Shown in pieces: positions 33,996 through 41,872 of a DNA stretch of 41,872 bases (position 1 is the first letter of the stretch; each line of letters starts with the position of its first letter). Source of the stretch: Vallitalea maricola (GTDB lineage Bacteria; Bacillota; Clostridia; Lachnospirales; Vallitaleaceae). Under the pieces are notes generated by a model. That model saw only the letters and a list, made by a program, of their open reading frames with translations, was not told the DNA's origin and did no database searches. A program made the position numbers and the translations under genes. The stretch lies in assembly GCF_036985595.1 (NCBI RefSeq), contig NZ_BTPU01000053.1:1-41872 (forward strand), in the 5' to 3' direction.

Positions 33996-35489
33996 TTACT
34001 CATTATAGTTCCATATATAATTGGTATCAACAACTTCTAGCCAATTACAGTGGTTCTCTCCCCAAATGCCGTCATAATCTTCATCATAATAGCTTCCTTT
34101 TTCTTGTGGTTTTATTACTGTATTGTTTACTTCTAATAAAATATTGTAACAAAATGATTTTTTATAATAAAGCACATCTTCACACATATCAAAAACATGA
34201 CATACCTTTTCAACATAATAATCATCCACATAATAATAGTCGCTGATTTCCCTATCTTCGTATCCAATAGAATGATCAATATCTTTCGAAATAGTGTTCA
34301 TCGTATAAAAGGGAAACCAAGTATAGAACCAAAATAACTCCCATTTCTTTTGACCTTTTTCTACTAAATGTTCAGAATCAGACTTTAATTTTTTAAGTAG
34401 TTTATTAGCTGTTTCCTTATTAACTTTAGTATATTTATAATGAATTGTAATGCTGCTTAAATTATTGATATAATACATTTGGCCGAATGCATTTGAATTT
34501 ATATTTATTCTAAACACAAAATGAAACTCACTCTTATCTTTATCATAACTTATATTGGCATCTAACACTGGTCCAAACAAGCCATCTGATTTGCCTGGTG
34601 TAAAGTCAAGGCACATTTTTTCTGCTTTTTTAAATATTTGTCTAAAATGGGTTTTTCGTTCCTCTGATGTACCATCAAAATTAAAATTTTGATTAATTAT
34701 ATAACGTTTTCTTGCTCTTTCGTCGTATAATAAAACATTGATATAGTCATCTATAATACCATTAGATGGATTCCCTTCATCAAAAACATATTCATATCTA
34801 TTTTTTATTATCTTGTATTTTTCAAAATCAATTGGTACATTGTTTTTTACAACAATAGCTTTTATATCTTCAAAACACTTATTTATTTCATTTTCAAAGG
34901 AATGAGTTACGTATACATTCATCTTTGTAAGATATTCATAGTAAACATACATGATATGTATCTGTTCAATAATACCTACTGATAACTCAAATGGTTTATG
35001 TTCAAAAACAAAATCATAGTATTTTATATGAGATGACTTGGATATTCTGGACATTTGCAGGATGATGTTTAACTTAACGTAAACGATAAGGGTTTTCATA
35101 AACAAATCAATTTTATTGGACAGATTTTTATGCCCTATTATTAGTTCCTTTACCCTTTTAAAATAAATAAGTGTTAAATAATGCGCTTTTCTGACAATTT
35201 TAGTATCAACCACATAATCTTCATAAAAAGAAGCACTTGTTACGATACCATATAATTCATTAATTAAATCATCACTTTTTTTTGAAGGATAAAAATTACA
35301 CCTTTCGATTAAATCATTTATTTCCCTTATACATTTATGTAAGTTCTGATTTTTCTCTCCACGTAGCAACTCATCGTTTAGTTGCATTATTTTATCAAAT
35401 GTATTTCTTGCTTTATGGAATGGTCTTTCCAAATCTGTATAAAAAATTTCATTAAAAGTTTTTGATAATCTATGTTTCATAATTTTCAT
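33996..35489 (-). CDS. Unrecognised 497-residue AT-rich protein
   Basis: Soluble, helical in the first 270 residues (LERPFHKARNTFDKIMQLND, IEQIHIMYVYYEYLTKMNVY), then strand-rich, with a strikingly Tyr/Asp-rich C-terminal third (DREISDYYYVDDYYVEKVCH). No known domain, membrane segment or catalytic motif. AAAGG lies five bases before the ATG; a second ATG three codons on is equally well placed. GC is very low (about 27 percent), in contrast to the preceding gene. Confidence 0.75.
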   Translation of the reverse strand: MKIMKHRLSKTFNEIFYTDLERPFHKARNTFDKIMQLNDELLRGEKNQNLHKCIREINDLIERCNFYPSKKSDDLINELYGIVTSASFYEDYVVDTKIVRKAHYLTLIYFKRVKELIIGHKNLSNKIDLFMKTLIVYVKLNIILQMSRISKSSHIKYYDFVFEHKPFELSVGIIEQIHIMYVYYEYLTKMNVYVTHSFENEINKCFEDIKAIVVKNNVPIDFEKYKIIKNRYEYVFDEGNPSNGIIDDYINVLLYDERARKRYIINQNFNFDGTSEERKTHFRQIFKKAEKMCLDFTPGKSDGLFGPVLDANISYDKDKSEFHFVFRININSNAFGQMYYINNLSSITIHYKYTKVNKETANKLLKKLKSDSEHLVEKGQKKWELFWFYTWFPFYTMNTISKDIDHSIGYEDREISDYYYVDDYYVEKVCHVFDMCEDVLYYKKSFCYNILLEVNNTVIKPQEKGSYYDEDYDGIWGENHCNWLEVVDTNYIWNYNE

Positions 35490-35501
35490 CCTTACCTTTA
35501 T

Positions 35502-36272
35502 CTATATCGTATTCATACAATGAATTTCACACACTTTTTTGTCTGCAATAATAAAAATCAAACTATATTGTCCCACTGTATATTCGATAGAAGTGGTGTA
35601 GTCATAAAGCTCTCTTGGTCCATAAAGGGTAAATATATCATCTACAGAACTGCCTATACCAATGCCTCGAAAAGTTTTAGTATCACCGTTTTTTACTCGG
35701 TAACCAAAAACATCGGCGTCTTCTACAGACTCTGTGTTTGAATGTAAACTGACAAAAATACCTTCCACTTCAATAGAAGTTGCATTCATTGGACCATCTG
35801 GCCCTTCAGGTGTTTCAGTCAGCTCAAACACTTTTTTTAGTTCCACATATGACATGTCTTTTCTTAAACCATTTGAAAGTTTGAAATCTTCTTGGACTAT
35901 TGGGCTAATTTTTTTATAAGCAAGGTTCTTGTCTTCCATCTTAAATGTTAACGAATAATCCGAAAACTCAATCCCAACATTATTTACTTCATCCTGAACT
36001 TTGGTGTCTTCCACTTTAATAAATTGACCTTCCAAAACTTCATTGAACCCATTTTGATAAATCGTACGTATGTATTTTCCTGTTCCATCTTCATATCGAA
36101 TAACTTCAAGTGTTGTATACGGAAAGGCATCGACTTCTTCATAAGTACCCATCCACTTTGTATCAAGTTTTAAGGATTCTACATTAACTCCCTCTATTGT
36201 GATAGCAGATGAACGACCCATTAATACACCTATCATCATTGTTAATGTTAGTAAAGTTAGATTTTTTCTCAT
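35502..36272 (-). CDS. Secreted protein of unknown function
   Basis: 256 residues from the ATG at 36272, with AAAGGA upstream. The N-terminus MRKNLTLLTLTMMIGVLMGRSSA is a classical signal peptide cleaved after SSA, with no lipobox. The mature part is strand-rich; IGSSVDDIFTLYGPRELYDY followed by EYTVGQYSLIFIIADKKVCEI near the end resembles the repeated G-x-S-x-x-x-V/I-x-x-x-Y-G units seen in extracytoplasmic proteins of Firmicutes. One of two exported proteins in the accessory block. The neighbour at 33996 starts 12 bases downstream, so the two may share a transcript. Confidence 0.75.
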   Translation of the reverse strand: MRKNLTLLTLTMMIGVLMGRSSAITIEGVNVESLKLDTKWMGTYEEVDAFPYTTLEVIRYEDGTGKYIRTIYQNGFNEVLEGQFIKVEDTKVQDEVNNVGIEFSDYSLTFKMEDKNLAYKKISPIVQEDFKLSNGLRKDMSYVELKKVFELTETPEGPDGPMNATSIEVEGIFVSLHSNTESVEDADVFGYRVKNGDTKTFRGIGIGSSVDDIFTLYGPRELYDYTTSIEYTVGQYSLIFIIADKKVCEIHCMNTI

Positions 36273-36386
36273 ATTCTTTGTCCTTTCAATCACTATCAAT
36301 TTGAATTTTTTTAAAGTCTAACCATTTGACAAGATTCCTTATGCTTTTATCTTCCTGATATAGAAATTCTACCTAACAACCATTAG

Positions 36387-37229
36387 TTAATTTCCATACT
36401 TATTCACTATTTTTTTGCAAGTCTTAACATTATCTTTATCTTGACTAGAATTTAGTACTTCTTTTGCTTGACTAAGGGCTTTTTCATACTCTTTTAATTC
36501 CACATATCCTTCTGCTAATGATGTTTTAATACGGTAACTTTCTGGATAATGTATCAATATTTCTTTGTAACATTCCACTGCTTTATGGACTTTACCATCC
36601 ATAAAATACATACCTGCTTTTGAATCTAATAAAGATGCTTTAAATGGTGTCATCTCTTTTGACATATGTTCATCTATGTATTGAATTCCTTCATTCAACT
36701 TACGTTTTAACATAAAAGTCCCTATTTGATTTAAAATATTAATTTCTGATTGCTCAGTAACTTCTGATGTGAAATCGTCTTCTCTTCCACTTTCAACAAC
36801 TTCGATATCCTCTTGTGCTGCATCTTTTAGTAATTGTTTTGCTTGTGAGTATGCATCTTTACTCATTTTTTCAACCCATTGTTCTAATGGTTCAATCTCT
36901 TCAGAATCAATTTTTCCACCTTCTACCTGTATGCCTTTTAACTTTTGAAGCACTGGATCAATTAAGTTATCTTTTGTAATATTTTGAGCTTTACACACTT
37001 GTTTTAAGAAATTCAGTGATTCTATTAGTTGGTTTGCGTATTCTGCACTGTATTTTTCACTGATTGGAAATATAATGATCTCATCTAGCATCTGATTTAC
37101 TTTTACAATTTCACCATCTCCAAAAAGTTTCTTTGCTTTATCCAACTTTTTTGTCACATTTTTCTTTTTGGGCATAAAAATAATCCCTACCACAACAACT
37201 ACTACTGTTATAATTATAAATATTTTCAT
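36387..37229 (-). CDS. Membrane-anchored TPR-like protein
   Basis: 280 residues. A single N-terminal hydrophobic helix (IFIIITVVVVVVGIIFM, 3-19) is followed by KKKN, so the rest should face the cytoplasm. Long helical segments with coiled-coil character follow; TPR units occur near 195-270 (KASLLDSKAGMYFMDGKVHKAVECYKEIL and SLAEGYVELKEYEKAL). It probably anchors or recruits partner proteins at the membrane. The start has a perfect GGAGG site. Confidence 0.8.
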   Translation of the reverse strand: MKIFIIITVVVVVVGIIFMPKKKNVTKKLDKAKKLFGDGEIVKVNQMLDEIIIFPISEKYSAEYANQLIESLNFLKQVCKAQNITKDNLIDPVLQKLKGIQVEGGKIDSEEIEPLEQWVEKMSKDAYSQAKQLLKDAAQEDIEVVESGREDDFTSEVTEQSEINILNQIGTFMLKRKLNEGIQYIDEHMSKEMTPFKASLLDSKAGMYFMDGKVHKAVECYKEILIHYPESYRIKTSLAEGYVELKEYEKALSQAKEVLNSSQDKDNVKTCKKIVNKYGN

Positions 37230-37287
37230 TTTTGAATCCTCCTATTTTTTATTTAATATAGTGTTTTAAAATTATTTAAGAATGCCC

Positions 37288-37464
37288 TTAACACTTGCTT
37301 ATTGGCTCAATACAGTATGTTGTCTTAAGAGCATTATCTTCATCATCAATAATATCCAAATTCTTTATTTTCCATCTACTATCTCTTCCTCACATAATAG
37401 ATTATCTATCTCCTACATTTTATTAGCTTCTATCATTTTCTCAAGTTTTTCAAATTCATAATGA
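37288..37464 (-). pseudogene. Decayed gene with one stop and one frameshift
   Basis: Directly after the YwqK-like gene the same strand reads SHYEFEKLEKMIEANKM, a TAG (37413-37415), then EIDNLLCEEEIVDG; a frame change leads into KIKNLDIIDDEDNALKTTYC and a stop. The pieces line up as one small acidic protein of about 58 residues. Nothing else is seen in the 238-base gap 37230-37467. Confidence 0.5.
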
Positions 37465-37467
37465 CTA

Positions 37468-37884
37468 TTATTCATCAGCAGCAATAGACCAACCTTTCTT
37501 TTCTCTAAAATCTTGTAATCTCTTATAGTCATCACTAGTAGATTCTATTAAAAAATGATATTCTAGATTGCCATTTTCACCATACTGTTTTTGCCAAACA
37601 ATAATTCCATACTCAATTAACGACTTCATTTTAATTTGACCCTTTTCGTACCATTCTACGCAGTAACCATGAATCCAATTATTATGCATCATTAATTTAG
37701 ATTTTATTTGACCAGTATCATAATACTCTGTTTGAAGTCCATCTTCTACGCCACCTACCATTGCTACTTCACTCATCACTTGTCCATTATAATGTAACTC
37801 ATAAGCAATGCCAGTAAATGGCTCGTCTTCGTAGGTGTAGTACCCAATATACTCAAGTTCATCAATCTCAACTTTCTTCATCAT
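37468..37884 (-). CDS. YwqK-type (MORN-variant repeat) antitoxin/immunity protein
   Basis: 138 residues with the repeated MORN-variant units of the YwqK family: PFTGIAYELHYNGQVMSEVAMVGG, GLQTEYYDTGQIKSKLMMHNN, GYCVEWYEKGQIKMKSLIEYG and KQYGENGNLEYHFLIE. B. subtilis YwqK is linked to an LXG-type toxin as its antitoxin, so an immunity role is a reasonable inference. No LXG or other toxin gene is next to it; it is an orphan here. AAAGGA precedes ATGATG. Confidence 0.8.
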   Translation of the reverse strand: MMKKVEIDELEYIGYYTYEDEPFTGIAYELHYNGQVMSEVAMVGGVEDGLQTEYYDTGQIKSKLMMHNNWIHGYCVEWYEKGQIKMKSLIEYGIIVWQKQYGENGNLEYHFLIESTSDDYKRLQDFREKKGWSIAADE

Positions 37885-37964
37885 ATAGTAGTCCTTTCTT
37901 AAATTGAATCAATAGAGCTATTCCATTAAAGAAGCCTCATACAAATTGCATTTCTCTTTTTCAT

Positions 37965-38399
37965 TCAACCATCAACACTCTTCGTTATAAGAATTTTAAC
38001 TGTATATAGAATCACCCAGATTAATTGAATAATTGTTAATGGAATAAGTATTTTAATTAACAATATTGTAATGATACCATAATCATGATATTGAAATATT
38101 TTTCCCCATGTACTTAAAAAAGGTAAGTATAGCAAAATAACATATACAAGAGAAAAACTCAACGAAAAAAAAGTATATTTCATATCTATTTGCATAATGA
38201 TACCATCTAGCACAATAGAGATTAGAAAAAAAACAACATGCATCAAAATTAATAAGGTAATTTGTAATTCAAATCGAAATGAATTTTCAGAAGTACTGGT
38301 TAAAGAATGTATGGAAGCAAATAAAGTCATACCGCTCATCAATAAGGCAAAAAGTAAATATATTATATTATTTTTCAACTTGTAATTCCCTGTTTCCAC
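37965..38399 (-). CDS. Small four-helix membrane protein
   Basis: 144 residues from the GTG at 38399 (GGAGG and eight bases before it); a GTG three codons earlier lies in the ribosome binding site. Four hydrophobic segments are visible: near 12-30, 42-64, 72-95 and 110-135. No motif is recognised. It is the first gene of the minus-strand array and lies next to the 0.5-kb intergenic region preceding hcp. A role as an integral-membrane immunity protein is conceivable but unsupported. Confidence 0.7.
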   Translation of the reverse strand: METGNYKLKNNIIYLLFALLMSGMTLFASIHSLTSTSENSFRFELQITLLILMHVVFFLISIVLDGIIMQIDMKYTFFSLSFSLVYVILLYLPFLSTWGKIFQYHDYGIITILLIKILIPLTIIQLIWVILYTVKILITKSVDG

Positions 38400-38593
38400 T
38401 AATATCACCTCCCCATTTTTCTCTTTAATCTTTCGAAATCAACACCGAACCCCATCATAGCTTACATTTAGCAATCTTCTTATTTCAGAAACTGCTTATT
38501 AAAATGGGCATCAATTTCCTCTACATACAAGGATTCTGCAACAGTATTCTTCTTCCATATAGCTATTACTTAAATAATTATTTTATCATATTA

Positions 38594-38615
38594 TTGTGAC
38601 ACCATTATGTCACAA
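38594..38615. promoter_or_regulatory. Perfect 8-bp dyad, candidate regulator site
   Basis: TTGTGACA (38594) and TGTCACAA (38608) are exact inverted arms with a 6-base spacer CCATTA. The site is about 190 bases upstream of the membrane-protein gene and 330 bases upstream of hcp. The inner spacing (TGTGA-N10-TCACA) is not that of CRP/FNR sites (N6), so the binding protein is open. No U-tract follows on either strand. Confidence 0.5.
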
Positions 38616-38667
38616 CTTGAAATCTATAGTAAAATTTTTAGGGATTTAAGAAGAAAGTATTTCACAC

Positions 38668-38721
38668 CTCTATTCGTTTCCCTGCAATGAGTCGTCTTGC
38701 GGTTCTATGTTATGAATAGAG
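38668..38721. repeat. Structured 54-bp inverted-repeat element upstream of hcp
   Basis: CTCTATTC (38668-38675) pairs with GAATAGAG (38714-38721) and, inside, GCAA (38684-38687) with TTGC (38697-38700). The element is more GC-rich than its surroundings, in a 534-base gene-free stretch (38409-38942) that holds otherwise only the TTGTGACA dyad and AT-rich DNA with the hcp leader. It could be an interspersed repeat, a small structured RNA or a remnant of a mobile element. Confidence 0.4.
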
Positions 38722-38942
38722 TCATCATCCCCTTACACCCTTCTACATAATAGCATAATTATATTATATTTAATATCCGTCAAATGTAATTATTACAATT
38801 ATATATTTAATTAGAAATCTATTAATTATTGTTTAATCCATAATTTAATTTAATAATCTTCCAATTGTAGAATATTCTTCTTATTATTAGCCCAAAATAA
38901 ACATGAATAAACCATAAAAACAGTATTAAGGAGGATGTATAT

Positions 38943-40589
38943 ATGGACAACGCTATGTTTTGTTATCAATGTGAACAAACAGCCGGCGGTAAAGGATGTA
39001 CTAAAATGGGAATTTGCACTAAAGACCCAGATGTAGCTAAAATGCAGGACGTTCTCATATTTCTATTAAAAGGATTAGGATACTACGCTACAAAATTAAT
39101 TGAAGATGGACAAGATATACCTAGAGAATTAGGAGAGTTTTGTACAGAGTGTGTATTCGCAACACTTACTAATGTTAACTTTGCACCTGAAAGATTCGTG
39201 GAATATATCAAAAAAACCAATTACTATAAAAAAGACTTAATGAATAGAGCCTCAACTTCTAATGCACCTGAAGGAGCAGATTATATTGCTCCCGAAACAA
39301 AAGAAGAGATTCTAAGCATTCCCAATATGAAGAACTTAGGTGTTATGGATGATGAAGAGTTAGATATGGATATTCGTTCTTTAAGAGAACTCTTAATATA
39401 TGGCATAAAAGGTATGGGAGCTTATTTTCATCATGCATATGTCCTTGGAAAATATGATGCTGAAATAGCTAATTTCTTGTTTAAAGCTCTTGGTTCTACT
39501 CTTGATAGAGATTTAACTGTTCAAGATTATTTCAACCTGAACATGGAACTTGGTAAAACCAATTTTAAATGTATGGAGCTACTTGATGCAGCAAATACTG
39601 GTGGTTTTGGTGATCCAGAACCCACAGAAATGCTGATAACCAAGAAAAAAGGACCTTTTATTGTTGTATCAGGTCATGACCTCAATGACTTAGGAGATTT
39701 ACTTGAGCAAACTGAAGGAAAAGGTATCAATATATATACCCATGGAGAAATGCTTCCTTGCAATGCTTATCCTGGATTAAAGAAATACAAGCATTTAATA
39801 GGAAATTTTGGTGGTGCTTGGCAGGATCAACAAAAAGAGTTTGATAACTTGCCTGGAGCTATATTAATGACCAGTAATTGCTTAATGAAACCAAGAGAAA
39901 GTTATAAAGACAGGTTATTCACCTCAAGTATTGTTGGCTGGCCTGATGTAACCCACATCCCTACTGTCGGTAGTCATAAGGATTTTACACCTGTTATTGA
40001 AAAAGCTTTAGAATTAGAAGGCTTCACTGCCGATGAACCAGAAAAAAGAATACCTATGGGATTTGCCAGAAACGCTGTCCTAAGTAATGCAGATGCAATT
40101 GTTAATGCTGTCAAAGAAGGTAAAATAAGACATTTCTTCTTAATTGGTGGCTGTGATGGAGCCAGACCTGGAAGAAATTATTATACAGAATTTGCTGAAA
40201 AAACACCAAAAGATACTATTATATTAACTCTTGCGTGTGGTAAATATAGATTCAATAAATTAGACCTTGGTTCTATAGGTCCTTTCCCAAGAATACTGGA
40301 TGTAGGTCAATGTAATGATGCCTATTCAGCCATTAAGATTGCTTTAGCTTTATCAGAAGCATTTGAATGTGATGTGAACGATCTTCCATTGTCCTATATT
40401 ATCACATGGTATGAACAAAAAGCAGTTGCGGTATTACTTACAATGCTATACCTTGGTTTGAAAGATATTTATTTGGGACCTTCATTACCTGCTTTCATAA
40501 CTCCAAATATTCTTCAAGTATTGGTTGATAAATTTAATCTACAGTCGATTTCAACACCAGACCATGATTTACAGACCATTCTAGGTTAA
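38943..40589 (+). CDS. hcp: Hybrid-cluster protein (hydroxylamine / NO reductase type)
   Basis: 548 residues, usual for the prismane family. Cys7, Cys10, Cys19 and Cys25 (FCYQCEQTAGGKGCTKMGIC) form the C-x2-C-x8-C-x5-C motif of the N-terminal [4Fe-4S] cluster as in class I/II proteins. Further landmarks for the hybrid 4Fe-2O-2S cluster are THGEMLPCNAYPGL, TSNCLMKP, GGCDGARPGRNYY, ACGKYRFNKL and VGQCNDAYSA. It is a cytoplasmic anaerobic enzyme that reduces hydroxylamine and, in current views, nitric oxide, protecting from nitrosative stress. AAGGAGG precedes the ATG by 7 bases. It is monocistronic with a terminator behind it; no hcr reductase is adjacent. Confidence 0.97.
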   Translation: MDNAMFCYQCEQTAGGKGCTKMGICTKDPDVAKMQDVLIFLLKGLGYYATKLIEDGQDIPRELGEFCTECVFATLTNVNFAPERFVEYIKKTNYYKKDLMNRASTSNAPEGADYIAPETKEEILSIPNMKNLGVMDDEELDMDIRSLRELLIYGIKGMGAYFHHAYVLGKYDAEIANFLFKALGSTLDRDLTVQDYFNLNMELGKTNFKCMELLDAANTGGFGDPEPTEMLITKKKGPFIVVSGHDLNDLGDLLEQTEGKGINIYTHGEMLPCNAYPGLKKYKHLIGNFGGAWQDQQKEFDNLPGAILMTSNCLMKPRESYKDRLFTSSIVGWPDVTHIPTVGSHKDFTPVIEKALELEGFTADEPEKRIPMGFARNAVLSNADAIVNAVKEGKIRHFFLIGGCDGARPGRNYYTEFAEKTPKDTIILTLACGKYRFNKLDLGSIGPFPRILDVGQCNDAYSAIKIALALSEAFECDVNDLPLSYIITWYEQKAVAVLLTMLYLGLKDIYLGPSLPAFITPNILQVLVDKFNLQSISTPDHDLQTILG

Positions 40590-40663
40590 TCATTTTTAAT
40601 TATTATAATATAATCACCATTAACTAATCCCCAAAAGGTAAGACAAGTTTATATTAATACAAA

Positions 40664-40695
40664 TATAAAAGCACAGATTTTTCTGCGCTTTTATA
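40664..40695. terminator. Bidirectional terminator between hcp and the Tyr-rich gene
   Basis: TATAAAAGC-a-CAGA and TCTG-c-GCTTTTATA form a 13-bp stem with one mismatch and a TTTT loop. The plus strand continues TTTTATTAT and the minus strand TTTGTATTAAT, so it can end both convergent transcripts. Confidence 0.8.
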
Positions 40696-40708
40696 TTTTA
40701 TTATCCTT

Positions 40709-40987
40709 CTATACATATATTATATCTGAATAATTATCTTCTTCCATGCCATATAGCCTGCCTCTTCCTCTTCCTCTATATGGTCTGTAATAAGGTCTTC
40801 CATAATAGTAAGGTCTTCCATAGTAATAAGGTCTTCTATAATATGGATATCTTACATAATAAGGGTTTCTTCTATAATAGTAGGGATATCTCCTGTAATA
40901 TGAATATGGATAATAGTAAGGGTATCTGTATCGGTAAGGACGTCTGCCTCTGCCGAATCTGGTAGCTTCAATTTCTTCGTTAAACAT
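40709..40987 (-). CDS. Tyr/Arg/Pro-rich low-complexity protein
   Basis: 92 residues with MFNEEIEATRFGRGRR at the start, a central 55-residue block of YPYYYPYSYYRR, NPYYVRYPYYRR and repeated PYYYGR units, then RGRGRGRLYGMEEDNYSDIIYV. About 40 percent of residues are tyrosine and roughly 25 percent arginine. The pattern resembles spore-coat or exosporium-type Tyr-rich proteins of endospore formers, which may cross-link through tyrosine, or phase-separating RG/Y-rich proteins. AGAAGGA precedes the ATG. The DNA repeats are a result of the coding repeats. Confidence 0.7.
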   Translation of the reverse strand: MFNEEIEATRFGRGRRPYRYRYPYYYPYSYYRRYPYYYRRNPYYVRYPYYRRPYYYGRPYYYGRPYYRPYRGRGRGRLYGMEEDNYSDIIYV

Positions 40988-41219
40988 ATACTATCCTTCT
41001 GCTTTTTTTACTATTATATGCATTTGTCATTGCTAAAGTGAAAGAGCCTAACATATATACTAAAAGATTCTGAGAACTATTGTTAAATAAGTTCTTTGTT
41101 TTTTATTTTAATTTAATAATATTATTTATGTTATAGACTTTTATTAAAAAGCATAATTTGATACAATACCAGTAACGATTATCTCTACGTTAGAAAAAGT
41201 TATGAAAGGATGTATGAAA

Positions 41220-41872
41220 ATGGCTGAAATTACAGTAAATGAGCGTATAGAATTATTACGTCAAGAGATGAAGAAAGAAGGCTTGTCTGCCTATATTATC
41301 CCCAGTGCTGACCCCCATCAAAGCGAATACGTAGCTGAATATTACAAGAGCAGAGCTTACATATCTGGATTTACCGGTTCAGTAGGTACAGTTATTATTA
41401 CTATGTCAGAAAGTTGTCTATGGACTGATGGCAGATATTTTATTCAGGCTGAGAAACAACTCAGTGATAGTGAAGTTGTTCTATATAAAATGCTTGAACC
41501 AGGTGTACCTACATATCAGGAATGGTTGAAAAATAACATTGAAGCTGGTAAAAAAATAGGATTCGACCAACGTTTATTCTCAGTGAATGACATGAAAATG
41601 CTCAAAAATGTAATAAATAATGATAAAATAGAACTTGTAGGCAGTATAGACCTTATATCAAATATATGGAAGAACAGACCATCTCTACCTACTGATAAAG
41701 TTTTTTATCATGATATAAAATATACAGGTTCAACAGCTGCCGAGAAAATTGATACAATACGAAATGAAATGAAAAAGAAAGATTCAGAAATATATTTAAT
41801 CAGCTCTCTCAATGATATTGCTTGGCTATTTAATATTAGAGGTAATGATATTATATATACCCCTATTCCATA
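41220..41872 (+). CDS. Xaa-Pro aminopeptidase, N-terminal part (cut by window edge)
   Basis: 217 codons are present before the right edge, with no stop. The sequence is the creatinase/prolidase N-terminal domain of the large aminopeptidase P group (M24B): IELLRQEMKKEGLSAYIIPS, DPHQSEYVAEYYKSRAYISG, FTGSVGTVIIT, LWTDGRYFIQAEKQL and NDIAWLFNIRG. The metal-binding pita-bread domain lies beyond the edge. The start at 41220 has AAAGGA nine bases upstream; an ATG two codons earlier is too close to it. The enzyme removes N-terminal residues preceding proline. Confidence 0.93.
   Translation, partial: MAEITVNERIELLRQEMKKEGLSAYIIPSADPHQSEYVAEYYKSRAYISGFTGSVGTVIITMSESCLWTDGRYFIQAEKQLSDSEVVLYKMLEPGVPTYQEWLKNNIEAGKKIGFDQRLFSVNDMKMLKNVINNDKIELVGSIDLISNIWKNRPSLPTDKVFYHDIKYTGSTAAEKIDTIRNEMKKKDSEIYLISSLNDIAWLFNIRGNDIIYTPIP

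Noticed and set aside
38594..38615. CRP/FNR-type binding site
   Set aside because: TGTGA and TCACA are separated by 10 bases, not 6; kept only as an unassigned dyad.
40780..40965. Repeated DNA units (GGTCTTCCATAGTAATAAGG type) resembling a CRISPR array or tandem repeat
   Set aside because: The units are irregular in length and sequence and are simply the codons of PYYYGR-type repeats in the Tyr-rich protein; there are no unique spacers.

Overview
The window looks like a chromosomal piece from a low-GC Gram-positive anaerobe of the class Clostridia. The evidence is AT-rich DNA, strong GGAGG-type ribosome binding sites, a hybrid-cluster protein, an Fe-S cysteine desulfidase family, a sigma-54 regulon and many TPR/SUKH-type small proteins. 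The species cannot be named from sequence alone. No rRNA, tRNA, CRISPR array, transposase or phage gene was found.

Region 1 (1-8.4 kb) is sugar catabolism. It holds a truncated AraC regulator at the left edge, a GH88 unsaturated glucuronyl hydrolase behind a second probable alpha/alpha-barrel enzyme, MsrA, a uroporphyrinogen-decarboxylase-like protein, a divergent AraC regulator and L-fucose isomerase. fucI and araC are convergent with zero spacing, and a well-formed intrinsic terminator for fucI lies inside the last codons of araC. The fucI leader carries a hairpin and two LacI-type operator-like sites.

Region 2 (8.4-19 kb) is a compact sulfur amino acid module. Two UPF0597/CyuA (L-cysteine desulfidase) paralogues, one without the usual N-terminal cluster cysteine, are followed by a GNAT enzyme. 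Divergent to them is a gene for sigma-54 itself. Converging on rpoN is an operon of a PatB/MalY C-S lyase, a DAACS symporter, RidA and a glutaredoxin-like protein, preceded by a near-perfect -24/-12 promoter, repeated upstream half-sites and the gene for a sigma-54 activator. The module thus carries its transporter, degradative enzymes, enamine detoxification, sigma factor and activator.

Region 3 (19-38.4 kb) is accessory: about 19 kb with every gene on the minus strand. It holds a lipoprotein, TPR proteins, SUKH-like and YwqK/MORN-type (immunity-like) proteins, an LRR gene, a large probable propeller protein of clearly different GC, several unrecognised proteins and at least seven decayed genes (frameshifts, in-frame stops, internal deletions). 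It resembles an orphan immunity-gene array of polymorphic-toxin loci, but no toxin is present.

Region 4 (38.4-41.9 kb) holds a 0.5-kb intergenic stretch with two dyad elements, hcp, a bidirectional terminator, a tiny Tyr/Arg/Pro-rich protein and the start of a Xaa-Pro aminopeptidase running off the right edge.
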